Source: Myxococcota bacterium (GTDB lineage: Bacteria > Myxococcota > XYA12-FULL-58-9 > JALHOP01). Taken from it: a stretch of DNA of 64,000 nucleotides. The stretch is from contig JALHOP010000001.1 of the NCBI GenBank assembly GCA_022842935.1, positions 558,001-622,000 on the forward strand, given 5' to 3'. Each line of letters begins with the position of its first letter. Position 1 is the first letter of the stretch. Of this stretch, positions 1-8,338 are shown one piece after another. Position numbers and translations under genes: made by a program. The notes under the pieces are model-generated. The model saw only the letters and a program-made list of their open reading frames with translations, was not told where the DNA came from and did not search any database.

Positions 1-360
1 AATCCCGTCGGTCTCGTATGCGCTCGCGAAGTACTTGGGCTTGCCAAGGACATGCGACTGCGGCGAGCGGGTGAACGAGTGGATGTTGTCTTTCTCCCAG
101 CGACACCCGGAGGCGCCGGCGAGGGCGAGCGAAGCACCCATGACCTGGACGAAGCGCCGACGTGAAACGCCACTCTCGGCATCGCCAACGTCGGTACCGA
201 ATTCGCGGGCCAAGGCGGCATCGAACTCTGCCGTGCCTTCGAGCTCGCTAAGGGAGCGCCAGAACTCGGTAACGCGCGTGTCGCTCGCCGCGACTGGGCT
301 CGCCTCATGGGGCGATGCGTTTTCTTCGGGGGCTTTGGCGACGATGGTGACGGTTTTCAT
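1..360 (-). CDS. actB: ActB, molybdopterin-oxidoreductase/iron-sulfur subunit of alternative complex III (5' part only)
   Basis: Only the first 120 residues are inside the window; the gene continues off the left edge. The protein starts at ATG 358-360. After a roughly 65-residue leader it carries a Tat-like segment (SRRRFVQVMGASLALAGASGC), the hallmark of the TAT-variant-translocated molybdopterin oxidoreductase family in quinol:cytochrome c oxidoreductase complexes. In this family the subunit is a large periplasmic protein carrying Fe-S clusters and usually lacking Mo cofactor. The start lies 5 nt downstream of the actA stop codon, so the two are co-transcribed and the rest of the act operon should lie to the left. 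The assignment relies on the leader and on the actA neighbour, because the catalytic part is not visible. Confidence 0.82.
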   Translation of the reverse strand, partial: MKTVTIVAKAPEENASPHEASPVAASDTRVTEFWRSLSELEGTAEFDAALAREFGTDVGDAESGVSRRRFVQVMGASLALAGASGCRWEKDNIHSFTRSPQSHVLGKPKYFASAYETDGI

Positions 361-365
361 CGATG

Positions 366-1013
366 CTACCTGTGACACGTCGAGCAGTCGGTTGGCGGAT
401 TGATGTTGTTCTTTTGGCGAATCTCGGCGCCCAGCTCGAGCTGGGGCCGCTCGGGGGTGTAGTCCATCACCGTGATGAGGTCCTGCGGTCGCAGGTGAGC
501 CTCCGGGTTACGATGACAATCAAGGCACCAGCCCATGCTCAGGGTGTGTTCCTGGGCGACGACTTCCATCTTGTCGATGCGGCCATGGCAGGAGACGCAG
601 CCAACGCCACGTTTGATGTGCGCCGAGTGGTTGAAATACACGTAGTCGGGGAGGTCGTGGACCTTCACCCAATCCACGGGCTCATCTTTCGCCCAGCTTT
701 CCCGAAGCGGCGCGAGCTTGGCGCTCTTCGTCTTCACCATGCCGTGACAGTTCATGCATGTCTCGGTCGTCGGCACGCTGGCGTGGGCGCCACTGCCGGC
801 GACGTGGCAATACCGGCAGTCGATTGCGAGTTTCCCGGCATGGAGAGCGTGGCTGTACGGAATGGGTTGTTCGGGTTGGTAGCCAACGTCCGTGGTCTTG
901 GGCGAGAAGCCCCAGGTCACGAGGCACGTCACGTAGACGAGCCCACCGGCGCCCAGCACGCCGACGAGGGGTCTGATCTTGTTGGTCCAAGGAGGGAAAT
1001 TGAAAGACGTCAC
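366..1013 (-). CDS. actA: ActA, pentaheme cytochrome c subunit of alternative complex III
   Basis: The protein of about 215 residues has one N-terminal membrane segment (near IRPLVGVLGAGGLVYVTCLV) followed by five CXXCH heme sites: CRYCH, CMNCH, CVSCH, CLDCH and CSTCH. Five hemes, a membrane anchor and an immediately following actB define ActA, which takes electrons in quinol oxidation by alternative complex III and passes them towards a periplasmic cytochrome or cytochrome oxidase. I prefer the GTG at 1013 (VTSFNFPPW) because a GGGGTGG stretch precedes it. An in-frame GTG at 1043 would add ten residues (NCSTPSGWP..) but has no visible ribosome-binding site. No other candidate family fits the five-heme pattern and neighbour. 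Confidence 0.9.
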   Translation of the reverse strand: MTSFNFPPWTNKIRPLVGVLGAGGLVYVTCLVTWGFSPKTTDVGYQPEQPIPYSHALHAGKLAIDCRYCHVAGSGAHASVPTTETCMNCHGMVKTKSAKLAPLRESWAKDEPVDWVKVHDLPDYVYFNHSAHIKRGVGCVSCHGRIDKMEVVAQEHTLSMGWCLDCHRNPEAHLRPQDLITVMDYTPERPQLELGAEIRQKNNINPPTDCSTCHR

Positions 1014-1242
1014 CGGCCACCCCGATGGAGTGCTGCAGTTCACGCGCTGATTCGCGGACGCCGCGCGAGGTGCGACTACACGAAAACGAATCGGCAGCGC
1101 AAGCCAGGATAACGCCTCTCAGATCGCGGTGTTTTGTCGCAGCTCCGGGTCATTGCGAACGCTTCTTAGTCGCAGGGTATCCGGCCTCGTGGTGCCCATG
1201 CGCTGCCCCACCTCGGACACTACGTTATAGCGAGCAGACCGC

Positions 1243-1704
1243 TCACTCGAGCCGGATGCTGGTACACTTGGCCTTCTTCATCCAAGCGGCAATAAAGTCG
1301 ATTTCGGCATCACTCGCCACCGCGATGCAGCCGAGCGTCCAGTCGGTGGCGACGTTCACCTCGCCAAGAAGCTCGGTACCCCGCGCTGGACCATGCACCC
1401 CGACATCGCTGCCGGTCATGCCTTTGGCGCGCTGCTCCTTGGTCGGGTAGCCCAGCAAAATAAAGGTGTGAAAGCTCGCCGAGTAACGTCCGGGTGTGAG
1501 CGGATAAACGCCGAGCGGCGTCTTGGCGTCGCCCTGGCGCTCCTTACCGATACCGCCCGAGCCGAGGGCCACCTTGTACTCAGCTTTCGGTTTGCCCTTC
1601 TCGCACAGCACCATCTGGTGGGCCCCGGTGTCGACGACGATCTCAGTCGCGTTTCCTTGGCAGCCAGCGGTGGCGATGAACAACGCAAGCGGAAGGATGG
1701 GCAC
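1243..1704 (-). CDS. L,D-transpeptidase (YkuD fold) lipoprotein
   Basis: The protein has 153 residues with a short signal ending in a lipobox-like LFIATAGC, so it is probably lipid-anchored in the periplasm. The body matches the YkuD fold: VHGPARG supplies the conserved His (about H104) and DWTLGCIAV supplies the catalytic Cys (C126). L,D-transpeptidases make 3-3 peptidoglycan crosslinks or attach proteins to the wall. The family Ser/Thr-H-G-C motif reads T-L-G-C here, so the usual His next to the Gly is replaced by Leu. The start is GTG 1704. It lies 25 nt downstream of the glycosyltransferase gene on the same strand and may share its transcript. Confidence 0.8.
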   Translation of the reverse strand: MPILPLALFIATAGCQGNATEIVVDTGAHQMVLCEKGKPKAEYKVALGSGGIGKERQGDAKTPLGVYPLTPGRYSASFHTFILLGYPTKEQRAKGMTGSDVGVHGPARGTELLGEVNVATDWTLGCIAVASDAEIDFIAAWMKKAKCTSIRLE

Positions 1705-1729
1705 GACCAGATTTTACCCCGGCACGCGC

Positions 1730-2986
1730 CTACGCGCCGGCTTGCTCGACGATCGCCATCGCGGCATCCATGGCTCCCCGTTCCGAGCGCACGCGACGAC
1801 CCATGGCTGCGGCGTGCTCCTGAAAACCCGCGCTGGTGCGGGCTAGTGCGATGGCCGCGGCGAGCCGACGCGCCGTTAGCTTCCGGCGTGGGATCGGGGC
1901 TGGCCCGAGACCAAGTTGGTGAACGCGGCGCGCCCAGAAGGGCTGGTCGCCATGAAACGGCACCACCACCGCAGGGATCCCCGCGCGTAGCGCCGCCGCA
2001 GTCGTGCCGGCGCCACCGTGATGCACGACGGCGCTGCAGCGCGGGTAGAGCCAGTCGTGCGCCATGGCACCGAGCGTCATCACGCCGCTCGTGACCATCT
2101 CGGTGCCCAAGCCGGCCCAGCCCGACAAGAGGACGAGGCGGACACCGGCGGTCCTGGCCGCTTCGATCGCCATCGCGCCGAGCTCTGTTGGCCTCTCCGT
2201 GCTCATGCTGCCAAAGCCGATGCAAACCGGCGGCGGGCCAGCGTCGAGGAATCTCTGGAGCTCGAGGGGTGGGGAGAAGCCACTCGGTTCCGCGGCGAAC
2301 CAAAAACCCGTGACGCGAACATCTGCTGGCCAATCGTTAGGCCTCGGCAGGAATGCCTCACTGAAACCGTAGAGAACCGGCCCCGGCAGTAGGCCGGGGT
2401 GCCCGCCGGGCAGAACCGAGGTGCGTGGTGCGCCCAAGACCTCGGCGCGCGCCTCGGTCGCGGCTGACCGCGCCGTCGACCACAACACCGCGCGGGTTAG
2501 CCGATGCCCGAGCCGACGCGACGCCGGTCCGAAGTCGAGCCATGGGCAAAGTGCCCCCGGGAACGACCCAGTCGTCGTGATGGGGACGTTGTAGGCCTGC
2601 ACGACCGGCACCCCGAGCTTCTTTGCCACGCCGTCCGCCGCGAGAGCGGCGGCGAAGCCGGTGACGATGACGTCGCTCCCCCGGCACGTGCTCAAGGCGA
2701 GCTCCGCGAGCGCATACGCAGAACGCCTTGCGATACCACTCAGCTCACGAAAGGAAGACCAGAGTCCGCCTCCCTCGATGGCGCGTGTCGTCCGCACCCG
2801 CTGCAGCTCGGCGGCGACGTTCATGGGGATGGTTGCGACGTCGAGACCGTGGCTAGTGACCAGCGCCGCGTGGTCGAGAGTCGTGAGCACGTTGCACTGG
2901 TGGCCAAGGGCCCTGAGCGCCTGCCCGAGAGCGATGTACGGCTGGACATCGCCGCGGCTGCCCGGGGCCAAGATGGTAACACGCAA
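1730..2986 (-). CDS. GT1-family glycosyltransferase (UDP-sugar:lipid/sterol type)
   Basis: The N-terminus RVTILAPGSRGDVQPY is the acceptor-domain start of the sterol-glucosyltransferase-like GT1 family. The C-terminal donor site is present as HHGGAGTTAAALRAG followed by PFHGDQPFWA. I choose the TTG at 2984-2986: the family normally starts at this residue, and a GGAG box sits seven bases upstream. A TTG further upstream at 3019 lies inside an operator palindrome and is unlikely. The predicted product has about 418 residues, is cytoplasmic or membrane-associated, and transfers a nucleotide-activated sugar to a lipophilic acceptor that cannot be read from sequence. It is divergent from the TetR gene at 3090 and is the likely target of that repressor. 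Confidence 0.87.
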   Translation of the reverse strand: MRVTILAPGSRGDVQPYIALGQALRALGHQCNVLTTLDHAALVTSHGLDVATIPMNVAAELQRVRTTRAIEGGGLWSSFRELSGIARRSAYALAELALSTCRGSDVIVTGFAAALAADGVAKKLGVPVVQAYNVPITTTGSFPGALCPWLDFGPASRRLGHRLTRAVLWSTARSAATEARAEVLGAPRTSVLPGGHPGLLPGPVLYGFSEAFLPRPNDWPADVRVTGFWFAAEPSGFSPPLELQRFLDAGPPPVCIGFGSMSTERPTELGAMAIEAARTAGVRLVLLSGWAGLGTEMVTSGVMTLGAMAHDWLYPRCSAVVHHGGAGTTAAALRAGIPAVVVPFHGDQPFWARRVHQLGLGPAPIPRRKLTARRLAAAIALARTSAGFQEHAAAMGRRVRSERGAMDAAMAIVEQAGA

Positions 2987-2999
2987 GCGATGACTCCGT

Positions 3000-3085
3000 A
3001 TTGCAACTTGAAGTTGCAATATGCGACGACCCCAGCGCTAGCGCAACTAGAAGTTGCTTTGACCTGCGGTTGCGACAGAAGTTGC
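3000..3085. promoter_or_regulatory. Cluster of palindromic operators between glycosyltransferase and tetR
   Basis: Two near-perfect dyads share the form GCAACT-NNN-AGTTGC: 3003-3017 (spacer TGA, with the dyad extending to 3000-3020) and 3043-3057 (spacer AGA). Their centres are 40 bp apart, about four helical turns. The 8-mer GAAGTTGC occurs three times, at 3010, 3050 and 3078, so a third half-site lies just before the tetR start. The first dyad abuts the ribosome-binding site of the glycosyltransferase gene. The layout is typical for a TetR-family repressor controlling itself and a divergent enzyme gene. Confidence 0.82.
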
Positions 3086-3089
3086 GGCC

Positions 3090-3680
3090 GTGCGTAGACG
3101 GCCACAGAAGGCGCGCGGCTCCACTGTCGTAAGGCGAGTGCTCGAGGTCACCCTCGAGGAGCTCGCTCGCGTTGGTGTCGCGCGCCTAAGCCTGCCGCGG
3201 GTCGCGGAGCTGGCCGCCATCAACAAGACCAGCCTCTACCGGCGCTGGCCGACGAAAGAAGCCCTTGTCGCAGCAGCGCTCGGACTCGCGGTGCCGGTCG
3301 AGAGCGAGCTGCCGGACCACGGCGATGTGGAGAGTGACCTCGCGGACCTCGCTTGCCGTTTAGCGTCCTTCATCGCGTCTCCCCCTGGGATGGGTGTCGT
3401 TCGGACCGTTTTCGCGGATGGCGATACGCCTCTTGCTCGTCAGCTAGGCGCGGCGATGCGCTCCGGACCGCCTCAGCGGACGCCTCGATTGGTGTTGGAA
3501 CGGTCGATCGCGAGAGGTGAGCTTCGCGAAGACACTGACCTCGACCTACTACTCCACACCATCGCGGGTGCCGTGTTGCACCGGATCTTCGTGGAGCGAC
3601 GCGCGGCGGACCGCCCCTGGGCGCGTCGCTTGGTCGCGCTACTCATCGCAGGCTCGAGGAAGCGACGCTCGCGTGGTTGA
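3090..3680 (+). CDS. TetR/AcrR-family transcriptional repressor
   Basis: The protein has 196 residues and starts at GTG 3090. The helix-turn-helix is clear at residues 30-60 (ARLSLPRVAELAAINKTSLYRRWPTKEALV), with the conserved SLYRRWPTKE segment. The remainder is a helical ligand-binding and dimer domain with the C-terminal pattern common in TetR_C proteins (LLHTIAGAVLHRIFVERR). It probably binds the GCAACTNNNAGTTGC sites directly upstream and represses both itself and the divergent glycosyltransferase. The inducer is unknown; a toxic hydrophobic compound that the glycosyltransferase would modify is a reasonable guess. Confidence 0.92.
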   Translation: MRRRPQKARGSTVVRRVLEVTLEELARVGVARLSLPRVAELAAINKTSLYRRWPTKEALVAAALGLAVPVESELPDHGDVESDLADLACRLASFIASPPGMGVVRTVFADGDTPLARQLGAAMRSGPPQRTPRLVLERSIARGELREDTDLDLLLHTIAGAVLHRIFVERRAADRPWARRLVALLIAGSRKRRSRG

Positions 3681-3699
3681 GGCAGCCGCGCCCGTCGTC

Positions 3700-4701
3700 T
3701 CAAGCCGCATGGCTCGGGCCGTAGCTCTTTGCGACGACCCAGCTCCATAGCCGGGCGCGCTCCTCGGGGGTGTCCGAGCGTCGTGTCGAAGCCATCCGGT
3801 GCAAGGTTCGCGGCCGGCGGTCGTGCCAGAATCGACCACTCTCACCTAACGCGCCGTCATCTGTCGTCGCGAGCCACACCAACGTGTCGGCGCCGTCCGC
3901 CGGTGTACGCAACAACGGACCCATGATGCGCTTGAAGACGGGAAGTGAGCGCGTGACGCCAGGCGTGTCGGCCCACCCTGGGTGCATCGCGTGCACCGCG
4001 ATACGGAGAGGGGCCAGCTTTTCGGCCCACAGCGCGGCGAGCGTCACCTGGGCGCGTTTGGCACGCGCGTAAGCTGTGACGCCGTTGTACGAGGCCGCGG
4101 GCATCTCGAGGTGCTCGACTGAAAGCGGCTCGCTGTACATTCCGCCCGAAGCGACCCAAAGCACGCGCGAGGGGGCCCCTGCCGTAAGGGCGGGCACGAG
4201 CAACGTCGTGAGCAAGGAGGGACCGATGACCTGGCTCGCGACGGTCTGCTCGATGCCTTGTGGGCTGGTTGCGTGCGTCGCATCGAGCGCGCCAGCGTTG
4301 TGAATGAGGACGTGAATCGCAGGATGGCGATGCGTGAGCACCGCAGCAGCTTGGCGGATGCCCACGAGATCGCCCGTGTCGGCCACGACGAAGTCGACCC
4401 TCGCGTTATCCGTGTCACGTCTTAGCCGGGCGCAGGTCGTCTCTGCCTTTGCACGGTCGCGCGCAACGATTGCGAGAGTCGCACCGGCGGCCGCAAACGA
4501 CTGCGCCGCAGCAAGACCGAGGCCCGATGTTCCGCCGGTCATGACGATGACCCGACCGTCGAGGCGACGCTGGGCGAGGGTCTCCCATTGGTCGAGTCGT
4601 CGGCGTAGCGCCGAGCCCACGCGCGTGAAGCTCCCGACGATACTCTGCTCGAGCAGACTGTCCACGGCATCGGCGGCGAAGCTCATAGAGCCTCTTCGCA
4701 T
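3700..4701 (-). CDS. Short-chain dehydrogenase/reductase (DHRS12-like SDR)
   Basis: The protein has 333 residues. The Rossmann cofactor motif TGGTSGLG is near residue 56, NAG follows in the central strand, and the active-site pattern is a Ser in the SGG stretch followed by YARAK (YxxxK). An N-terminal extension of about 45 residues precedes the domain, as in DHRS12/retinol-dehydrogenase-like SDRs. Its substrate cannot be assigned. It is convergent with tetR and lies 20 bp from its stop, so it is not obviously part of that regulon. The start is ATG 4701; a second in-frame ATG five codons later is also possible. Confidence 0.88.
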   Translation of the reverse strand: MRRGSMSFAADAVDSLLEQSIVGSFTRVGSALRRRLDQWETLAQRRLDGRVIVMTGGTSGLGLAAAQSFAAAGATLAIVARDRAKAETTCARLRRDTDNARVDFVVADTGDLVGIRQAAAVLTHRHPAIHVLIHNAGALDATHATSPQGIEQTVASQVIGPSLLTTLLVPALTAGAPSRVLWVASGGMYSEPLSVEHLEMPAASYNGVTAYARAKRAQVTLAALWAEKLAPLRIAVHAMHPGWADTPGVTRSLPVFKRIMGPLLRTPADGADTLVWLATTDDGALGESGRFWHDRRPRTLHRMASTRRSDTPEERARLWSWVVAKSYGPSHAA

Positions 4702-4800
4702 GCGCGCACGCCTTCATGGAAGGCTTGCGCGTGTGCCGATGCCGGGTTGCCCGACCGGCTCGACTACTACGTGCTGACGCGTGTGCGTCGCACTGCGGCT

Positions 4801-6165
4801 TCAGGAAGCATATAACACCTCCGAAGCGTTGTGTCTTACCCGGGTGAGACGCGGCACGATCCCGGCGACGCACCCGAGGCAGAACGCGCACAGACCAAGA
4901 AGCGCCGGCGAAAGCGCGGCAGCGAGGTGTCGTTCTGTGGCCGGCGCAAGCGTCGGGGCTTGTGACCACGGAACGTCGTGAGCCTGCGTTCCCGATGTGA
5001 TGCTCGGCAACATCCAATCCGCGAAGGCGGTTCGTAGCGCCTCCGTGCGGTCGCTGAACTCGAGAAATCGCCCGGTGTCTGTGCCCGCCAACACGTCGAG
5101 CGCTTCCCGTACGATCGTGCTCGGAGAAGCGAAGCGCAACAGCCCTGCAACCTCGTAGCGGACGCGGCGTCTCCTAGCGTGTTCTGCCTCGATCGGCGCC
5201 GTACGGCGCATCGTCTCGCGCTGCACGAGCGTGAAGCGCTCCGCGAAAGAGGTCTTGCTCTCATGGGAGCGAATGAGGTCCGGGTGGTCGCCGTAGTACT
5301 TGGCGAGCAGGCGTTCGCCGTCGATGTTGCGGACGTCGTCGCCACGGAGCGCATCGAGGAGATCGAAGCGCGACGGTAGGGGAGCCAAGCGCGTCACCGC
5401 GACGCTTGCGATACTCGGGACCAACACCGTGCATGCGACCCACGCGAAGATGAGCGTCGTCGCTGTGGTAGCACCCGAATGAACCCATACGTTGACGAGC
5501 GCGGCGAGCAGGCACCAGAAGGTGACCGTAGCGCCAACGAGGATCGTGTACGCGAGAAGGTGAGGGATGCCTGGGTAGACCGCTTCGATCTCCATGGTCA
5601 CGAGCGGAACGATGACCGTCACGGCGGCAACCGCGACGCCTCGTGTCGTCAGCTTGGCGGCGAGCACGCCAGCCAGGGACACAGGGTGCGCGAGGAGCAT
5701 CGCGAGCGTACCGGCATCGCGCTCCTCGCCAAGGAGGTCGCTGGTAAGCGCGATCACGAAGAGCGGCAACACGAAGACGATGACGAAGGCGAGGTCGAAG
5801 CGGCCGCTCGCTAGAGCAAGCGGGCTTTCGAGCTCGTAACGGTCGGACCTCTGGCGTGCCTTCGTGAGGATGCTGACTGTGTCTGTCGAAGGATAGATAT
5901 CCGATTGGCCAATCGAGAAGCTCGCCGATGCGAGCAGTGGGAGGGTGACCAGCGCGCCAGCCCGACCCCTCTCGTAGGTGGATTTCGCCTGGGCCGTCGC
6001 TCGCTCGTTTTCAGCTTTAGCGGTCGCGATCGTCGAGGCACGGACGCGTGTCCAGGCGACCCCACTCGAGGTTCCATAGGCCAAGAATACGGCGAGCACG
6101 GCGATCAGCGCCCAAAAGTAGGGCGAGCGAGCAAGCCTTCGTGTCTCATGCGCAAAGATCGTCAT
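4801..6165 (-). CDS. ABC-2 type permease, DUF3526/NosY-like (second permease of operon)
   Basis: The product has about 454 residues from ATG 6165 (MTIFAHETRRLARSPYFW). This ATG overlaps the upstream permease stop as ATGA, so translation is coupled. The profile is one N-terminal membrane segment, a large extracytoplasmic loop of about 150 residues, a cluster of hydrophobic segments (FVIVFVLPLFVIALTSDLL, then the conserved GEERDAGTLAMLLAHPVS), a second long polar loop and a final membrane helix. The EERDAGTLxxLLxxP motif is typical of ABC-2/NosY permeases. With the second permease and the ATPase it should form a heterodimeric ABC transporter. The substrate is unknown, but the candidate Zur box upstream of the operon points to a metal-related cargo. 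Confidence 0.88.
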   Translation of the reverse strand: MTIFAHETRRLARSPYFWALIAVLAVFLAYGTSSGVAWTRVRASTIATAKAENERATAQAKSTYERGRAGALVTLPLLASASFSIGQSDIYPSTDTVSILTKARQRSDRYELESPLALASGRFDLAFVIVFVLPLFVIALTSDLLGEERDAGTLAMLLAHPVSLAGVLAAKLTTRGVAVAAVTVIVPLVTMEIEAVYPGIPHLLAYTILVGATVTFWCLLAALVNVWVHSGATTATTLIFAWVACTVLVPSIASVAVTRLAPLPSRFDLLDALRGDDVRNIDGERLLAKYYGDHPDLIRSHESKTSFAERFTLVQRETMRRTAPIEAEHARRRRVRYEVAGLLRFASPSTIVREALDVLAGTDTGRFLEFSDRTEALRTAFADWMLPSITSGTQAHDVPWSQAPTLAPATERHLAAALSPALLGLCAFCLGCVAGIVPRLTRVRHNASEVLYAS

Positions 6166-7565
6166 AGTGGACTCACGCGGCGCACGGCCAGCACAGCGAA
6201 CGCAGAAGCGGCGGCGAGCCAGGCTGCGAGACCCAGGACGAGCGGCACTGCGGTTTCGATCGTGTCCGACAACGGGACAACGCCCGGCTGGAAGCGGGCG
6301 AGCGACCGCCATAGCTCGGAGCCCGCGCGCACGCCCGATTGTCCGGGCGTCGATCTCTGCGTGAGGTAGCCGTTCAGGAGTCGTTGTGTCTGGCGGCGAT
6401 ATTCTTCGGCCGAAAGTACGAAGGCGCGGTGCTGCGCGATGTCAGTGCCCGCGAGTGCCATGGAGATGGCGCGAACGCCCATGATCGGTGCAGCGATCAT
6501 GGAGAGGCGAAGCCACCGCGACTGCGCATCATAGGTGTCGAAGAGGGCGCCGTAGTGAGCGTCGAACACCTCGTTGGCGTGCTCCTCACCGTCTTGAAGC
6601 GCGATGCCGTCGAAGTTCACGGGAAGATCGTCGAGGCGGCGAACGTCGTACTGAGCGAGTACCTTCTGTTCCAGAGCCTTGGTGCGGGTACTGTTACCGT
6701 GGGCGTCCCCCAGCTCGGCGTCGACACTGGCCCAGAAGCTTGCAGCGCTTGGCGGTGGGTGCAGACGGTCGGCGAGGTCAGCGGCGACCTTGGGGACGAG
6801 GAACGTCGTGGTCACCCAGATCGCCAGACCTCCGACGAGCGCGCTACGGGTGTTACGAGAGACGGCGGACACCGCGAGGGTCACCGCCAAGACGGTCCCG
6901 TAGTAGAGGGTGTAGGTGACCGCGAGGACGCCTAGTCGCGCTCCCGTGTCGGCCCGGTCGGTGCTACCAAGTAGGATCGCGACGGCCGCGATAGCAGCCA
7001 GCGGCGCGAGTACCATGCACGAGCATCCCGCGATACCGAGGGCTTTTCCCAGCAGCAGAACGCGACGCGGCAGGTTGGCCGCGAGCAGCGACCGCAGGGT
7101 GCCTCGGTCCCGCTCCGAGGCGAAAGCCGTATAGCCAAGCAAAATAAGGAAGAGCGGAACCACTTGCTGGAGCACGAGCGTTAGGCTGAGCTCGCCGAAG
7201 CGGGCGAGGGATGGAGCGTCCTCGATGGGCCGATACTTCATTGGGTTCTGACTGTGCGCTTCGAGCCACACCGAGCGACCCAGGTAGGGGATGAGGCCAG
7301 GGTCGACGAACGCGAGGATGTCGTAGGCTGCGTTCACGTAGAGTCCGAAGTGCGCCGCCGTGTGCGGGTTGCGTTCGCCTTGCGACTCCCATTGAAGGCG
7401 ACTGCGTTCCTCCGCTTCGCGCAACTCGCGCGCGAAGGCCGCTTGCTTGTCGACGCCGATGATGAGCGCCGCCACGGCCAGCACGACGACGGCTCCGCCG
7501 ATGACCCGCACTCTCCCATCGCGCATGAGCTCGCGAGCTTCCTTCCAGGCGACAGCCGCGATCAT
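6162..7565 (-). CDS. ABC-2 type permease, DUF3526/NosY-like (first permease of operon)
   Basis: The product has 467 residues from ATG 7565, overlapping the ATPase stop as ATGA. The N-terminal helix (RVIGGAVVVLAVAALIIGVD) follows a charged MIAAVAWKEARELMRDG start typical of ABC-2 permeases. A large external loop comes next, then the multi-helix core starting with LTLVLQQVVPLFLILLGY and the family motif SERDRGTLRSLLAANLPR. It is clearly paralogous to the downstream permease in architecture. Both keep long extracytoplasmic loops, a layout seen in DUF3526 transporters that often accompany TonB-dependent metal or siderophore receptors. No receptor gene is present nearby. Confidence 0.88.
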   Translation of the reverse strand: MIAAVAWKEARELMRDGRVRVIGGAVVVLAVAALIIGVDKQAAFARELREAEERSRLQWESQGERNPHTAAHFGLYVNAAYDILAFVDPGLIPYLGRSVWLEAHSQNPMKYRPIEDAPSLARFGELSLTLVLQQVVPLFLILLGYTAFASERDRGTLRSLLAANLPRRVLLLGKALGIAGCSCMVLAPLAAIAAVAILLGSTDRADTGARLGVLAVTYTLYYGTVLAVTLAVSAVSRNTRSALVGGLAIWVTTTFLVPKVAADLADRLHPPPSAASFWASVDAELGDAHGNSTRTKALEQKVLAQYDVRRLDDLPVNFDGIALQDGEEHANEVFDAHYGALFDTYDAQSRWLRLSMIAAPIMGVRAISMALAGTDIAQHRAFVLSAEEYRRQTQRLLNGYLTQRSTPGQSGVRAGSELWRSLARFQPGVVPLSDTIETAVPLVLGLAAWLAAASAFAVLAVRRVSPL

Positions 7566-8272
7566 GCTGCTGCCCCCATGGTCGTCAGGTAAATGCGGTC
7601 TAGGTCCTGATGCTCGATGTCTTGCGTCGCGAGCTCACGCACGAGCTTTCCCTCACGCATGATCCCAACGCGGTGGCCGGTCTCCTTGGCGCGGAAGATG
7701 TCGTGGGTCGCCATGAGCACAGCCATGCCGCTCTCGCCGAGCTCACGAATGAGTCGTGACAGCTCATTGGCGGCCAGCGGGTCGAGCCCGGACAGGGGCT
7801 CATCGAGGATCAGGACCCTGGCCTTGCGCGCGAGGGCGACCGCGACGCCCACCTTCTGACGCATGCCCTTCGAGTAGCTGCTCGCGCGCTGATCGGCCGC
7901 AGCCGCAGACAGGCCGACCCGCTTGAGGGAAGCCGCGAGGCTTCGTCGGTCGGTCGCTCCAGTGCGGGAGAGCTTCGCGAAGAACTCGAGATTTTCGAGG
8001 CCCGACAGATGCCGGTAGAGCATCACCGTCTCGGGCACGTAAGCGATATGTCGGCGAGCCTCGGCCGGAGCATGCGTTACGTCGACGCCACAAACGCGGG
8101 CAGTCCCCGAGGTTGGCGCGGAGAAGCCGAGCAGGAGATTGATGGTTGTCGTCTTACCCGCGCCGTTCGCCCCGAGCAGACAGAAGATCTCTCCTGCGTC
8201 GATCTTGAGCGTCAGCGCGTCGAGGGCGCGACGCTCTCCGTACGACTTCGTAAGTCCCAACGCTTCGATCAC
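7562..8272 (-). CDS. ABC transporter ATP-binding protein of the ABC-2 operon
   Basis: The protein has about 236 residues with Walker A GANGAGKTT, signature YSKGMRQK (a variant of LSGGQ common in ABC-2 exporters), Walker B VLILDEP and a switch His in ATHD. I choose GTG 8272 as the start because a GGAGG box sits seven bases upstream. The TTG two codons earlier directly abuts that box. It is the first gene of a three-gene operon whose members overlap by four bases each. A TGCATCA-G-TGATGCA palindrome lies 34 bp upstream, so expression is probably zinc/Zur-controlled. Confidence 0.93.
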   Translation of the reverse strand: MIEALGLTKSYGERRALDALTLKIDAGEIFCLLGANGAGKTTTINLLLGFSAPTSGTARVCGVDVTHAPAEARRHIAYVPETVMLYRHLSGLENLEFFAKLSRTGATDRRSLAASLKRVGLSAAAADQRASSYSKGMRQKVGVAVALARKARVLILDEPLSGLDPLAANELSRLIRELGESGMAVLMATHDIFRAKETGHRVGIMREGKLVRELATQDIEHQDLDRIYLTTMGAAA

Positions 8273-8305
8273 AGACAACCCTCCTTGGGAGGTGCCTATA
8301 GATCT

Positions 8306-8326
8306 TAATGCATCAGTGATGCAATA
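8306..8326. promoter_or_regulatory. Candidate Zur-box palindrome upstream of the ABC operon
   Basis: A 15-bp perfect dyad TGCATCA-G-TGATGCA (8309-8323) extends to 21 bp with only one mismatched pair. It lies between the MerC-like stop and the ABC ATPase start. The same motif, with one change each, occurs at 10068-10088 and 18989-19003, both before metal-homeostasis genes. The nearest Fur-family regulator is at 8897. The assignment to Zur is inferred from context. Confidence 0.72.
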
Positions 8327-8338
8327 GCGGTTTGACCC

